A stretch of DNA of 25,947 nt from an uncultured Lachnospiraceae bacterium (GTDB lineage Bacteria; Bacillota; Clostridia; Lachnospirales; Lachnospiraceae): NCBI GenBank assembly GCA_948665105.1, contig CAPNGW010000006.1, positions 1 to 25,947 of the forward strand, read 5' to 3'. Within the stretch, counting starts at the first letter, position 1, and each line of letters begins with the position of its first letter. The translations under genes were made by a program, and so were the position numbers. This document shows positions 14,412 through 22,540 of this stretch, piece after piece. The notes under the pieces are model-generated. The model was not told the DNA's origin. It saw only the letters and a program-made list of their open reading frames with translations, and did not search any database.

Positions 14412-14624
14412 ATGAATACAAAGGGACTGGATTATACGTTATTGACTCTCGTAATTATAGGAGCCGTCAACTGGGGACTCATCGGATTCTTCCGGTTTGA
14501 CCTGGTGGCATTCTTATTTGGAGAAATGTCTTGGATTACCAGAATTATCTATGCATTGGTTGGTATCAGCGGCCTTTACCTCATCAGCGCATTCGGACGG
14601 ATTCGCTCCATGGAACACGCTTAG
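14412..14624 (+). CDS. DUF378 family small membrane protein
   Basis: A 70-residue protein with two membrane segments: TLLTLVIIGAVNWGLIGFF (about 8-27) and ITRIIYALVGISGLYLISAF (about 40-60). The INWGL-type motif (here AVNWGLIGFF followed by FDLVAFLFG) defines the DUF378 family, whose function is unknown. AAGGAGG stands 7 bases before ATG 14412. It is alone on the + strand among minus-strand genes. I found no convincing promoter in the gap before it. Confidence 0.88.
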   Translation: MNTKGLDYTLLTLVIIGAVNWGLIGFFRFDLVAFLFGEMSWITRIIYALVGISGLYLISAFGRIRSMEHA

Positions 14625-14637
14625 GGCAATCGGAGGC

Positions 14638-14676
14638 TTTTATTCTATAGGAAACTTTGTTTCCTATAGAATAAAA
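14638..14676. repeat. Perfect 17-bp inverted repeat (39 bp element)
   Basis: TTTTATTCTATAGGAAA (14638-14654) and its exact reverse complement (14660-14676) flank a 5-base CTTTG centre. No T run follows on either strand, so it is not a simple terminator. It may be a dispersed intergenic repeat or an RNA hairpin. It directly abuts the terminator at 14675-14704, sharing two bases with it. Confidence 0.7.
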
Positions 14677-14704
14677 AAGCTGTCAGAGAATTCTGACAGC
14701 TTTT
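14675..14704. terminator. Bidirectional rho-independent terminator
   Basis: A perfect 13-bp stem, AAAAGCTGTCAGA with TCTGACAGCTTTT, and a GAAT loop. It is flanked by T runs on both strands, so it can end the DUF378 transcript and the convergent P-loop gene. Confidence 0.88.
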
Positions 14705-14722
14705 GAATGCATTCATTTATAT

Positions 14723-15142
14723 TTATAAAGAAATGGCAATCTTCCCTTTGGCGCATTCGGGTAAATCAGCTTCGTTCTTGGATACGCTCAACACGAAATC
14801 CACATGGAAAGTATTGCTGATAATGTCCAGCTTTTGGATAGCATGACAGATTTCGTCATCCTTCATTGCCGCAATGGTCAGGAAACTGTCTAAATACATG
14901 GTCTCAAGGTCGTGATCCTGGGAAACGACTCCACACAGGAAACCTAAAAACTCATCACAATTGGAAATAGGGAAATCAGAAACGTTGATTAAACGAACTT
15001 TGTTGTTCAACTCGAACATGTGCTTGGAACTCTTGTCAAGGTATACAATGCTCCCACTGGCGTCTTTCACCGCATTGTTTACTTTTTCAAGCAAAAATTT
15101 TGTCTTACCTTTTCCTTTTTCTCCTGCAATTATTTGTATCAT
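14723..15142 (-). CDS. Small P-loop NTP-binding protein, function unknown
   Basis: A 139-residue protein with a clear Walker A at residues 7-14 (GEKGKGKT) right at the N-terminus, followed by a helix (KFLLEKVNNAV). IVYLDKSS near 33-40 may supply an acidic Walker B-like residue. It is too short for a full ATPase motor, and I see no sensor or partner domain. AGGAGGAG stands 9 bases before ATG 15142, and a good promoter lies about 110 bases upstream. I do not recognise a characterised family; similar small proteins in Clostridia are often mislabelled as PilT-like. It sits just downstream of the dacA-like gene on the same strand. Confidence 0.8.
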   Translation of the reverse strand: MIQIIAGEKGKGKTKFLLEKVNNAVKDASGSIVYLDKSSKHMFELNNKVRLINVSDFPISNCDEFLGFLCGVVSQDHDLETMYLDSFLTIAAMKDDEICHAIQKLDIISNTFHVDFVLSVSKNEADLPECAKGKIAISL

Positions 15143-15249
15143 GGCAATCTCCTCCTGCTCTGGGCCCTATTCATCTTATCAATATTCGTTGGAAGTTTTT
15201 CGGAAAAATATCGTATATTTTGAACAAAACCCCTTCTTTTTATAGTCTA

Positions 15250-15278
15250 ATTATAGAACATTTTTACAGAAAAAACAA
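15250..15278 (-). promoter_or_regulatory. Promoter of the small P-loop gene
   Basis: On the minus strand TTGTTT (15273-15278) and a perfect TATAAT (15250-15255) are 17 bases apart. The -35 starts only 4 bases beyond the dacA-like stop codon, so the P-loop gene can be expressed separately from the wall operon. Confidence 0.7.
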
Positions 15279-15281
15279 TCA

Positions 15282-16271
15282 CTAATTACAAGTTTTTTTC
15301 AATAATTCTGTCATCAGATAATAAAGGTCATCCCGGCTGTCCGCCTTTAAGACAATGGAAATAAAAGGTGTTTCGGCCACATTCTCGCTGTAAAGCACCA
15401 GGCAGTAGCGTGCATCATTTGTGGTTCCGGTCTTTCCGCCGATGACGTTGACACCCTCCGGGATTTCCTGCTCTCCAGACATGTAACGGTTGGTGCTCTG
15501 CCATTCCTTCTCAACGGACTCTCCCTGACTGTCTGTGAAGGATGCCGTATGGCTTTTGGTGTTTATAATGGTACGGAAGGTCTCATTTTTAAGGGCCTCC
15601 TGGAAAATCAAATACAGGTCATAGGCTGTTGTGTAATGGTCTTCATCGTGAAGGCCGTGGGGATTGACAAAGTGGGAATTGGTAGCTCCCAGGGCATAAG
15701 CCTCCCGGTTCATCAGTCCGGCAAATTCCTCGGTGGTGCCGGAAATCATTTCCCCGATGACATTGGCTGCATCATTCCCGCTGCACATCATAAGGCCGTA
15801 CAGCAGTTCCTCCAGAGAAATTACATCTCCGGCAGATACACCGCAGAGAGTGGAGCCGGGTTCCAAATCCAGGGCTTCTTCGCTGACGGTGGTGGTGGCG
15901 GAAAGATCTCCGTATTTTAAGGCCACGTAGGCGGTAAGTATTTTGGTTGTACTGGCCGGATACAGCCGCTCATGTATATTTTTGGCATGAAGGAGGCTGT
16001 TGGTATCAAGGTTGAAAAGGGCGGAAGCCTCAGAGAGACGCTCCGTCACACCTTCTGCCAGAATATTTTCGTTCCCGCCCACAATAAGCTCCTGGGCAAA
16101 GAATGTCAAGGGCTGAAAATTATTTTCAAGGGTGATGCCAAACTCTTCTGTGGTGCTTACGGCATCATAGCGTTGGTTTAGCTCATACTCTTCCCTTCCG
16201 CAGCCCATGGGACTGACTGCCAGGGAGAATACCAGCAGTAAAATCAGGGATTTTCTAACGATACATTTCAC
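15282..16271 (-). CDS. D-alanyl-D-alanine carboxypeptidase (DacA-type PBP), putative lipoprotein
   Basis: A serine-type D,D-carboxypeptidase (peptidase S11) that trims peptidoglycan stem peptides. The three penicillin-binding motifs are intact: S107-T-T-K110 (YPASTTKIL), S164-G-N166 (CSGNDAAN) and K280-T-G (GGKTGTTN). The N-terminus is a signal peptide (SLILLLVFSLAVSPMGCG) with a cysteine at 24 in an imperfect lipobox, so it may be lipid-anchored. It lacks the long C-terminal domain and amphipathic anchor of DacA, fitting lipid anchoring. The start is uncertain: GTG 16271 or TTG 16280; both overlap the mgsA end, implying coupled translation. Last gene of the mre-min-rodA operon. Confidence 0.87.
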   Translation of the reverse strand: MKCIVRKSLILLLVFSLAVSPMGCGREEYELNQRYDAVSTTEEFGITLENNFQPLTFFAQELIVGGNENILAEGVTERLSEASALFNLDTNSLLHAKNIHERLYPASTTKILTAYVALKYGDLSATTTVSEEALDLEPGSTLCGVSAGDVISLEELLYGLMMCSGNDAANVIGEMISGTTEEFAGLMNREAYALGATNSHFVNPHGLHDEDHYTTAYDLYLIFQEALKNETFRTIINTKSHTASFTDSQGESVEKEWQSTNRYMSGEQEIPEGVNVIGGKTGTTNDARYCLVLYSENVAETPFISIVLKADSRDDLYYLMTELLKKTCN

Positions 16272-16650
16272 GCCACTCAAGGTCTCCTCTGTCTAATGCC
16301 CTAATCAACAGCTCGGCAGTTGCCAGGTTTGTTGCCAGGGGAATATTATAGGTGTCGCACAGGCGAACCACGTTATTTACATCCGGTTCATGGGACTTTG
16401 GTGATAATGGATCCCGAAGGAAGACAACCATGTCAATCTGGTTGTGCTCTATCTGGGCGCCCAGCTGCTGTGCTCCTCCAAGATGTCCCGCCAAATACTT
16501 ATGGATGGACAGGTTGGCTACTTCTTCAATCAGTCTTCCGGTTGTTCCGGTGGCATAGAGATTATGCTTCATCAGAATTCCCCGGTATGCGATACAGAAA
16601 TTCTGCATCAGTTTCTTCTTTGCATCATGTGCAATTAATCCTACATTCAT
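16255..16650 (-). CDS. mgsA: Methylglyoxal synthase homologue with altered catalytic residue
   Basis: MgsA converts dihydroxyacetone phosphate to methylglyoxal and phosphate. The protein has 131 residues, near normal length, and keeps IAHDAKK (H8), the phosphate loop TGTTG (34-38), D80 in FLRDPL, and H87 and D90 in HEPD. The block that reads SGPxGGDQQ in characterised enzymes is here AGHLGGAQQLGA: the catalytic aspartate (Asp71 in E. coli numbering) is A60, encoded by GCA. Activity is therefore doubtful. It starts within the rodA stop (4-base overlap) and overlaps the dacA-like gene, so it is firmly inside the wall operon. Confidence 0.85.
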   Translation of the reverse strand: MNVGLIAHDAKKKLMQNFCIAYRGILMKHNLYATGTTGRLIEEVANLSIHKYLAGHLGGAQQLGAQIEHNQIDMVVFLRDPLSPKSHEPDVNNVVRLCDTYNIPLATNLATAELLIRALDRGDLEWREMYR

Positions 16651-17771
16651 GAAAAATGAACCCCCATTCTATATTTGTTCGGTTGCATAGCTACATTGAT
16701 TACCAGCCCGATGGTGATATAAAGACTGACCAAAGACGTAAGGCCATAGCTGACAAATGGCAGCGTCAGCCCCGTGTTGGGCATCAATCCAGTGACAACA
16801 CAGAGATTTATAAAAGCCTGAAAACCGATAAAAGCTGCAACCCCAACGCAAATCAGTTTCCCGGATAAATCTTTTGCTTTTCTTCCAATCATAATACATT
16901 CTAACACAATTAGCAATAGTAAAAGTATCACGATAGCTGCTCCCACAAAGCCCAGCTCCTCGCCTACAATGGCAAAGATAAAGTCTGTCTGGGGTTCGGG
17001 AATAAAATTGCCGTTCTTCACGGAGAACACAGCGTCATTGTTAAGTCCCTTCCCCGTAAGCTGTCCCGAAGCGATGGCCATGATGGAATTTTTCTGCTGA
17101 TGAATATTGTCCGCATATTTCTCCGGTTGAAAGAAGGCCATAATACGCCGGACCTGATAATCCTCTAAAATCTCCTGGCCCGGCTGGAGAATCAGCGCCA
17201 GAAAAACCACTCCCGCAGGAATCATAACCGCCAGTATACCGCCGATGATTTTGTAGCTTATACCGGCAATAAATATCATACTTATAAAAATTAACGCCGC
17301 CACGATACTGGTGGACAAATCCGGCTGGTCAAAAATCAGAAACCAGGGAATGAAAATTAATATGACGGAGGATACAATCACTTTCCAGTTATTTATTTTT
17401 TCATGATACTTCCCAAAGAACCATGCAAAAAAAAGAATGATACATATTTTGGATACCTCAGAAGGCTGGAATCGGAAGCTTCCGATTTCAAACCAGCGCT
17501 TGGCGCCCAGACCTTCATCACCAAAGAACCGTACCAGCAATAATAATCCAATATTTCCAACGTAAATCAGCCAGTTGAATTTGAGAATAAAGGAATAATC
17601 GAACAAAGACACTACAGCCATTGCTCCAATGCCAAGAATCATTCCCATAACCTGTTTATCCTGTACGGATGCCTGGGCGCTTCCCACCACAGCAATTCCA
17701 ATCATCGTAAGTACAATAACATAAATTATCAGCCGTACCGGAAAACGCTTCCATTGATACTGTTTAAACAT
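16647..17771 (-). CDS. rodA: SEDS peptidoglycan polymerase RodA
   Basis: RodA polymerises glycan strands for cell elongation together with a class B PBP. The protein has 374 residues and about ten membrane segments. SEDS hallmarks are GLGAKRWFEIGSFRFQPSE, FDQPDLST, FIPEPQTDFIFAIVGEELGF and GLMPNTGLTLPFVSYG. RodA rather than FtsW is preferred because of its place in the mre-pbp2-min operon. The ribosome-binding site is modest (AGGAAGCAGG). The start at 17771 lies 11 bases after minE. Confidence 0.94.
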   Translation of the reverse strand: MFKQYQWKRFPVRLIIYVIVLTMIGIAVVGSAQASVQDKQVMGMILGIGAMAVVSLFDYSFILKFNWLIYVGNIGLLLLVRFFGDEGLGAKRWFEIGSFRFQPSEVSKICIILFFAWFFGKYHEKINNWKVIVSSVILIFIPWFLIFDQPDLSTSIVAALIFISMIFIAGISYKIIGGILAVMIPAGVVFLALILQPGQEILEDYQVRRIMAFFQPEKYADNIHQQKNSIMAIASGQLTGKGLNNDAVFSVKNGNFIPEPQTDFIFAIVGEELGFVGAAIVILLLLLIVLECIMIGRKAKDLSGKLICVGVAAFIGFQAFINLCVVTGLMPNTGLTLPFVSYGLTSLVSLYITIGLVINVAMQPNKYRMGVHFS

Positions 17772-17782
17772 AAGCCTGCTTC

Positions 17783-18070
17783 CTAACCTTTGGCGTTGGC
17801 CGGGTTGTGATGCATATCCTTAATGGGAATGTTGGCATACAATGCCGGAACACTTCCGTTGTTGCCTTCGGATTCTGTCTGTGTAATCTGAATATCTAGA
17901 CCATCCGCATCTATTTCCATATATTTGGATATCACCTGGATGATATCGTTCTTAATAAGCTCCATCACATCCGGCGAGCAGTTTGCCCGGTCTGAAATCA
18001 GCAGTAATTTCAGCCGGTCCTTCGCAATATCACCGGAATTTTTTTTCTTAAAAAAGTCCATTAATCCCAC
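17783..18070 (-). CDS. minE: Cell division topological specificity factor MinE
   Basis: MinE drives pole-to-pole oscillation of MinCD by stimulating MinD ATPase. It has 95 residues; the N-terminal LMDFFKKKNSGDIAKDRLKLLLISDRANCSP is the membrane and MinD-contact region, and DIIQVISKYMEIDADGLDIQI belongs to the dimerisation domain. The start is GTG 18070, because AGGAGG lies 8 bases ahead of it; the ATG at 18061 would be 17 bases away. It follows minD by 12 bases. Confidence 0.95.
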   Translation of the reverse strand: MGLMDFFKKKNSGDIAKDRLKLLLISDRANCSPDVMELIKNDIIQVISKYMEIDADGLDIQITQTESEGNNGSVPALYANIPIKDMHHNPANAKG

Positions 18071-18082
18071 AGTGATTTCCTC

Positions 18083-18877
18083 CTAATTTTTTTTAAATAA
18101 GCTTGCAATCTTTGCAAATACACCCGTCTTGATATTCAAATCAAGAAAAGGCACCTCTTCCCCCATAATTCTGCGGCAGATATTGGCGTAAGCCATACCG
18201 GCCATGGTGTCCGTGCGTCCAACCAGCGGTTCTCCCTGGTTGGTGGAAATCACAATCTGTTCATCGTCCGGAACGGCTCCGATTAAATCAATGGCCAAAA
18301 TTTCCTTTACGTCTTCGATGGACATCATATCGCCGCGGCTTACCATATCCATGCGCAGACGGTTGACAATGAGGTGAATCTGCTTCATCTCATTGGCCTC
18401 TAAAAGACCGATGATGCGGTCTGCATCACGGATGGCAGACACTTCGGGCGTGGTTACGATAAGTGCCCTGTCCGCGCCTGCGATGGCATTCTTAAAGCCC
18501 TGCTCAATCCCTGCCGGGCAATCCAGAAGAATGTAATCGAATTCTTCCTTCAGCTCGTCGGTGAGCTTCATCATCTGCTCCGGAGTCACGGCAGTCTTAT
18601 CCCGGGTCTGGGCAGAAGGCAGAAGGAAGAGGTTGGGATAGCGCTTGTCCTTAATGAGGGCCTGCTTCATCCGGCAGTTTCCTTCAATCACATCCACAAG
18701 ATTGTATACAATCCTGTTTTCCAATCCCATGACAACATCCAGATTTCGAAGGCCGATATCTGTATCAATCAAAACCACCTTTTTATCAAGCTGTGCCAGC
18801 CCTGTACCTACATTGGCTGTAGTGGTGGTCTTGCCCACACCGCCCTTACCTGACGTTATTACAATTACTTCACTCAT
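18083..18877 (-). CDS. minD: Septum site-determining ATPase MinD
   Basis: MinD is a membrane-binding ParA/MinD-type ATPase that recruits MinC to block polar division. It has 264 residues. The deviant Walker A is GKGGVGKTT with signature K11 and catalytic K16. DTDIGLRNLDVVMGLE and DYILLDCPAG (Walker B) follow. The C-terminal amphipathic helix GVFAKIASLFKKN is the membrane-targeting sequence. AGGAGG precedes the ATG at 18877. The order minC-minD-minE is the usual one. Confidence 0.97.
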   Translation of the reverse strand: MSEVIVITSGKGGVGKTTTTANVGTGLAQLDKKVVLIDTDIGLRNLDVVMGLENRIVYNLVDVIEGNCRMKQALIKDKRYPNLFLLPSAQTRDKTAVTPEQMMKLTDELKEEFDYILLDCPAGIEQGFKNAIAGADRALIVTTPEVSAIRDADRIIGLLEANEMKQIHLIVNRLRMDMVSRGDMMSIEDVKEILAIDLIGAVPDDEQIVISTNQGEPLVGRTDTMAGMAYANICRRIMGEEVPFLDLNIKTGVFAKIASLFKKN

Positions 18878-18901
18878 ACAATTATCCTCCTGAACCTTCC
18901 G

Positions 18902-19588
18902 TTATAAATTATTTAAAAGACCCCTGGTAATGGGCTCGATATAGATATTTCCGTCCTTTACCACCGCAACCTGCGGCTCTGCCACCGGTTCTGTCTTTTT
19001 TTTCTTCTTGCTGGCACTCCACATGGCACGGTCCGCACTGCGTCCGATGACATCGCCGATTTTAATCTGTACCGGGTCCATATCAAGAGCCGCCACAAAG
19101 GCGGTACTGTTGCCGGAGGCCCCCGCATAGGCATTGCCCTTTAAAGCGCCCAGCACCACGATATTTCCTCTGGATATAATCTTGGCCCCGGGATGAACAT
19201 CCCCCAGTATCACTATACTGGTCTCACATTCCAGAAGCTGGCCGGAGCGAAGCGTTCCCTTGTAAAATTGTCCTGTCTGTATGGCCTCATCCTCTTCTTT
19301 CGCCTCCACAATTTCCTTCAGGGCCTGCTCCCTTAGCTTATCGTTATCAACGATACAGAGAATGGTCACAGAGCTGTGGGTGCTTATGGCTTCCGCAATC
19401 CGGTACTGCTCTTCATCGGTCAATTCCCGCCCTTCAAAGGACAGGGCCATTTTCGCATTCTTGAAAAAGCTGTCTGCCTCCTGGAATTTGGCAATGATAT
19501 CCGAAAGCAGTTCTTCAAAGCCAATGTCTTTGTCCAGAATCAGGTTGATGCCGTATTTGTTGCTCTTTAATATGACTGACTGTGACAT
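18902..19588 (-). CDS. minC: Septum site-determining protein MinC
   Basis: MinC inhibits FtsZ ring formation away from mid-cell. It has 228 residues: an N-terminal FtsZ-binding domain (about 1-95), a charged linker (EAKEEDEAIQ), and a C-terminal beta-helix (about 106-215) with YKGTLRSGQLLECETSIVILGDVHPGAKIISRGNIVVLG, the region that dimerises and binds MinD. GGAGG stands 7 bases before the ATG at 19588. It lies 18 bases after pbp2. Confidence 0.95.
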   Translation of the reverse strand: MSQSVILKSNKYGINLILDKDIGFEELLSDIIAKFQEADSFFKNAKMALSFEGRELTDEEQYRIAEAISTHSSVTILCIVDNDKLREQALKEIVEAKEEDEAIQTGQFYKGTLRSGQLLECETSIVILGDVHPGAKIISRGNIVVLGALKGNAYAGASGNSTAFVAALDMDPVQIKIGDVIGRSADRAMWSASKKKKKTEPVAEPQVAVVKDGNIYIEPITRGLLNNL

Positions 19589-19606
19589 AGTATAACCTCC
19601 GAAACC

Positions 19607-22540
19607 TTAGTCTGTAACAGTGTTTTCACTGTTTGAAACCTCCTGGGCCTGTCCGTCCAGAAGCAAATCCTCGTCGGTGAGGTCGAAATAATATTCCATA
19701 ATGTATCTGGATACCTCTGCCGCGTTGGCGGAGGTATAGCCGTAAGCGATACGGGTGGCAATTGCCAGAGTGGGGTTATCATAGGGTGCATAGCCGATAA
19801 ACAACGCATGGTTGGGCCGGGTGGTTATCTGCTGTGCAGTACCGGTCTTCCCTGCCACAGGAACACTTTCCGGGAAATTCTTAAAGGCTTTGTGATCCTC
19901 AATCATCATCCTCATACCACTGTGAATTGCATCCCAGGTGGTGGAAGCTATGGTATCCATGGTGCTGACAATTTCCGGACCATAATCGGTAATCAGCTTG
20001 CCGGAGAAATCGGTGACCTTATCAAGGAGCGTCAGATGGTATACCTTACCGCTGCTGGCGATGGCAGCCGTGTAGCGGGCCAGCTCTGAGGTTGTGTAGT
20101 TGTTGGTTCCCTGGCCGATGGCGGAGGGAATGGGAAGCTCATCGGAAATCTCCGGTGCATTCTCCGGCACTTCGATACCGGTCTCCTCTCCCAGTCCGAA
20201 CATTTCCGCATATTTAGCAATCATTTCAAGGCCTTTTTGCTCGTTGTATACATCTCCGTTTAGACTCATATTGTAACCCAGCGTATAGAAGAAATAGTTG
20301 CAGGAGTACCGGATGGCCTCCGCCACGGTGATCTCCCCATGGGTTCCTGGATAGCGCCAGCATTTGGGGCCGTCTTCCACCAGCTCGAAGACCCCCTTGT
20401 CCTCAATGGTGTCCTCCGGGGTGATGTAGCCTTCCGTCAGTGCTGCCGCCGCAACCACCGGCTTGTAGGTGGAACCGGGGGCTGTCTTTTCCTGGGTATC
20501 CTTCCGGTACATGGGTTTCGTCAAATCTGCCATCAGGTTGTTAAAGTAAGCAGAGTCCATCTTGTTGGACAGACGGTTGCTGTCATATCCCGGATAGGAA
20601 ACACTGGCCAGCACTTCCCCTGTCTGAGGCTGAATAATCACACTGGACCCGGTACAGGGGTCCAACGCCAGCTGGGCCGGCGTGATTTCCAGATTCTTGA
20701 TTTTATCCCGCATGAACTCATAGGGGTCTATGGCTCCGCTTACAAGTCCGTTGTAATCCTCCGCGTCATAGGTCAGAAGATCTTGCTCAAATAATATCTG
20801 GCAGATTTGGCTTCCGCTTACCAGATTATCCCGAATCATGTATTTGTACAGAATCTTTCCGAAGCCTTTATCATCCGCAAGCTGTTCTTCTATATAGGAA
20901 AGCAGCGCTTCGTAAGTCTCCATGGAATCGGAATATCTGGAATCCATCTCAAAGCCGGTAATGTCTATCCATTCCTCTGCGATGGCATGCTTTATATACT
21001 CGCCCAGCCCGACTGTATTGGCTTTCCAGGCGATATAGACCTCGTCCTTTGTGTTCACAGCATTCTTGTCTAAAATCTGGTTCTGGGTGAGCATTTCCAG
21101 AATGTAAGTCATATACGCCTGCATTTCTTCTGTCAAATCCTCGTAAGCCGTGGGTGTCCCGGAGCTTAACTGCCCCCGAATCTCCGACAGTACTGATTCC
21201 ATACGACTCTGGAAGGCCATGTACACTGCCTGTTCCACGCTGCTGGCGCCCTCCTTATAAAAAGCGCTAATGTCAATGACATTATTGTTAATCAGAGAAA
21301 AATAAACATCGTCAATGGGAATGACAATATCTGATGCACTGGAGCTTTCGTTGGTATCGTATTCCTTGATATTGCGTATGTTGGAATAAACCACGCCTGC
21401 AATCTGCTGTTCCAGCAAATCATAAACGGCAATCTGTAAATCGCTGTCAATGGACAGGTATACATCGTAACCCGCAGTGGCTTCCTCATACTCCTTCATC
21501 TCCACCACACGGCCTACATTGTCCACGTAGAATTTCTCATAGCCCTTACCACCCTGTAATACCGTTTCTAACTCCTGTTCGATGCCGGATTTGCCCACAA
21601 TATCCGTGAGGGTATAGTCTTCATCTTCCTTGGACAGTTCATCGTATTCCTCCTGAGAAATTTTCCCGGTGTAGCCTACGATATGGGCAAAATATTTGCT
21701 GTCTGGATAAACCCGGACTGTGTCCTCCACCACATTGACACCCTCCAGACGATCAGAATTCTCCTGAATGGTAGCCACCGTTTCCTGGGACACACCGGTG
21801 GCAACTGTAGTGACAATGTATTTCTGAAAATTGTTCTGGAATAAGGCATAACGAATGGACAGAATCTTTAAGGCGTCCTCTGTCTGGTACAGCTGCTGTC
21901 CATACTGCTTGTCCTTCTTGGAAAGGGTATCTGTTCCCTCAAAGCGCACGCCGAATTTCTTGTCTCCCCGGAGAAAGTCGATAATCTGCTGTGCCGTGGC
22001 CTCTCCTTCCTCATACCCCAGATTGTTCTTATTGGAGCTCATTTCCTTGATGGTGGTATAACCAAAGACATCTGCCCGAAATCTCTGGAGAGCAGTCCCC
22101 GTAACATTGAACACAAACTCCCCTTTTTCGTTGAGCTCGATGGAAAAATTGTTGGTCACAGAATCCCCGTTCCCCTCAATAATTTTAATAATTTCATACA
22201 GCTCCTTGTTGAGACGGGCATTTTTATCCAACAGACCATTGTAATATCCACTGTCTTCAACAGTCACTGAATAGGAAAGCTCATTGTAGGCAAGAAGCTT
22301 TCCGTTACGGTCATAGATGTTGCCCCGGGTACCGTTGGTGGTCTGTTCCTTCTCGATAATCATCGTATATTGGTCCGCATACTCCCGGCCGTTGACAATC
22401 TGCAGGCTGAAAATACGGTGAAACAGCACCAGAAAAAGAAGGATCATAATAAGAGTCAACAGGAACAATCTTGAATTTGCTATTTTTTTTGCGATATTTT
22501 TCACTGTCTCAAACAAATTTGCCAGCACTCCTTTTTTCAA
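19607..22540 (-). CDS. mrdA: Penicillin-binding protein 2 (class B transpeptidase, MrdA) with large insertion
   Basis: A class B PBP that cross-links peptidoglycan with RodA during elongation. It has about 977 residues against roughly 600-720 for most PBP2 proteins. A membrane helix lies at 24-45 and the pedestal begins at 66 (QTTNGTRGNIYDRNG). The transpeptidase motifs are S690-T-Y-K693, S746-C-N748 and K898-T-G. About 230 residues (393-625) separate the early SDLQIAVYDLLEQ helix from PQTGEVLASVSYPGYD, which are normally close together. The start is uncertain: TTG 22540 (GGAG 4 bases ahead, overlapping mreD by 32 bases) or TTG 22516 (AAAGGAG 11 bases ahead). Confidence 0.93.
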   Translation of the reverse strand: MKKGVLANLFETVKNIAKKIANSRLFLLTLIMILLFLVLFHRIFSLQIVNGREYADQYTMIIEKEQTTNGTRGNIYDRNGKLLAYNELSYSVTVEDSGYYNGLLDKNARLNKELYEIIKIIEGNGDSVTNNFSIELNEKGEFVFNVTGTALQRFRADVFGYTTIKEMSSNKNNLGYEEGEATAQQIIDFLRGDKKFGVRFEGTDTLSKKDKQYGQQLYQTEDALKILSIRYALFQNNFQKYIVTTVATGVSQETVATIQENSDRLEGVNVVEDTVRVYPDSKYFAHIVGYTGKISQEEYDELSKEDEDYTLTDIVGKSGIEQELETVLQGGKGYEKFYVDNVGRVVEMKEYEEATAGYDVYLSIDSDLQIAVYDLLEQQIAGVVYSNIRNIKEYDTNESSSASDIVIPIDDVYFSLINNNVIDISAFYKEGASSVEQAVYMAFQSRMESVLSEIRGQLSSGTPTAYEDLTEEMQAYMTYILEMLTQNQILDKNAVNTKDEVYIAWKANTVGLGEYIKHAIAEEWIDITGFEMDSRYSDSMETYEALLSYIEEQLADDKGFGKILYKYMIRDNLVSGSQICQILFEQDLLTYDAEDYNGLVSGAIDPYEFMRDKIKNLEITPAQLALDPCTGSSVIIQPQTGEVLASVSYPGYDSNRLSNKMDSAYFNNLMADLTKPMYRKDTQEKTAPGSTYKPVVAAAALTEGYITPEDTIEDKGVFELVEDGPKCWRYPGTHGEITVAEAIRYSCNYFFYTLGYNMSLNGDVYNEQKGLEMIAKYAEMFGLGEETGIEVPENAPEISDELPIPSAIGQGTNNYTTSELARYTAAIASSGKVYHLTLLDKVTDFSGKLITDYGPEIVSTMDTIASTTWDAIHSGMRMMIEDHKAFKNFPESVPVAGKTGTAQQITTRPNHALFIGYAPYDNPTLAIATRIAYGYTSANAAEVSRYIMEYYFDLTDEDLLLDGQAQEVSNSENTVTD

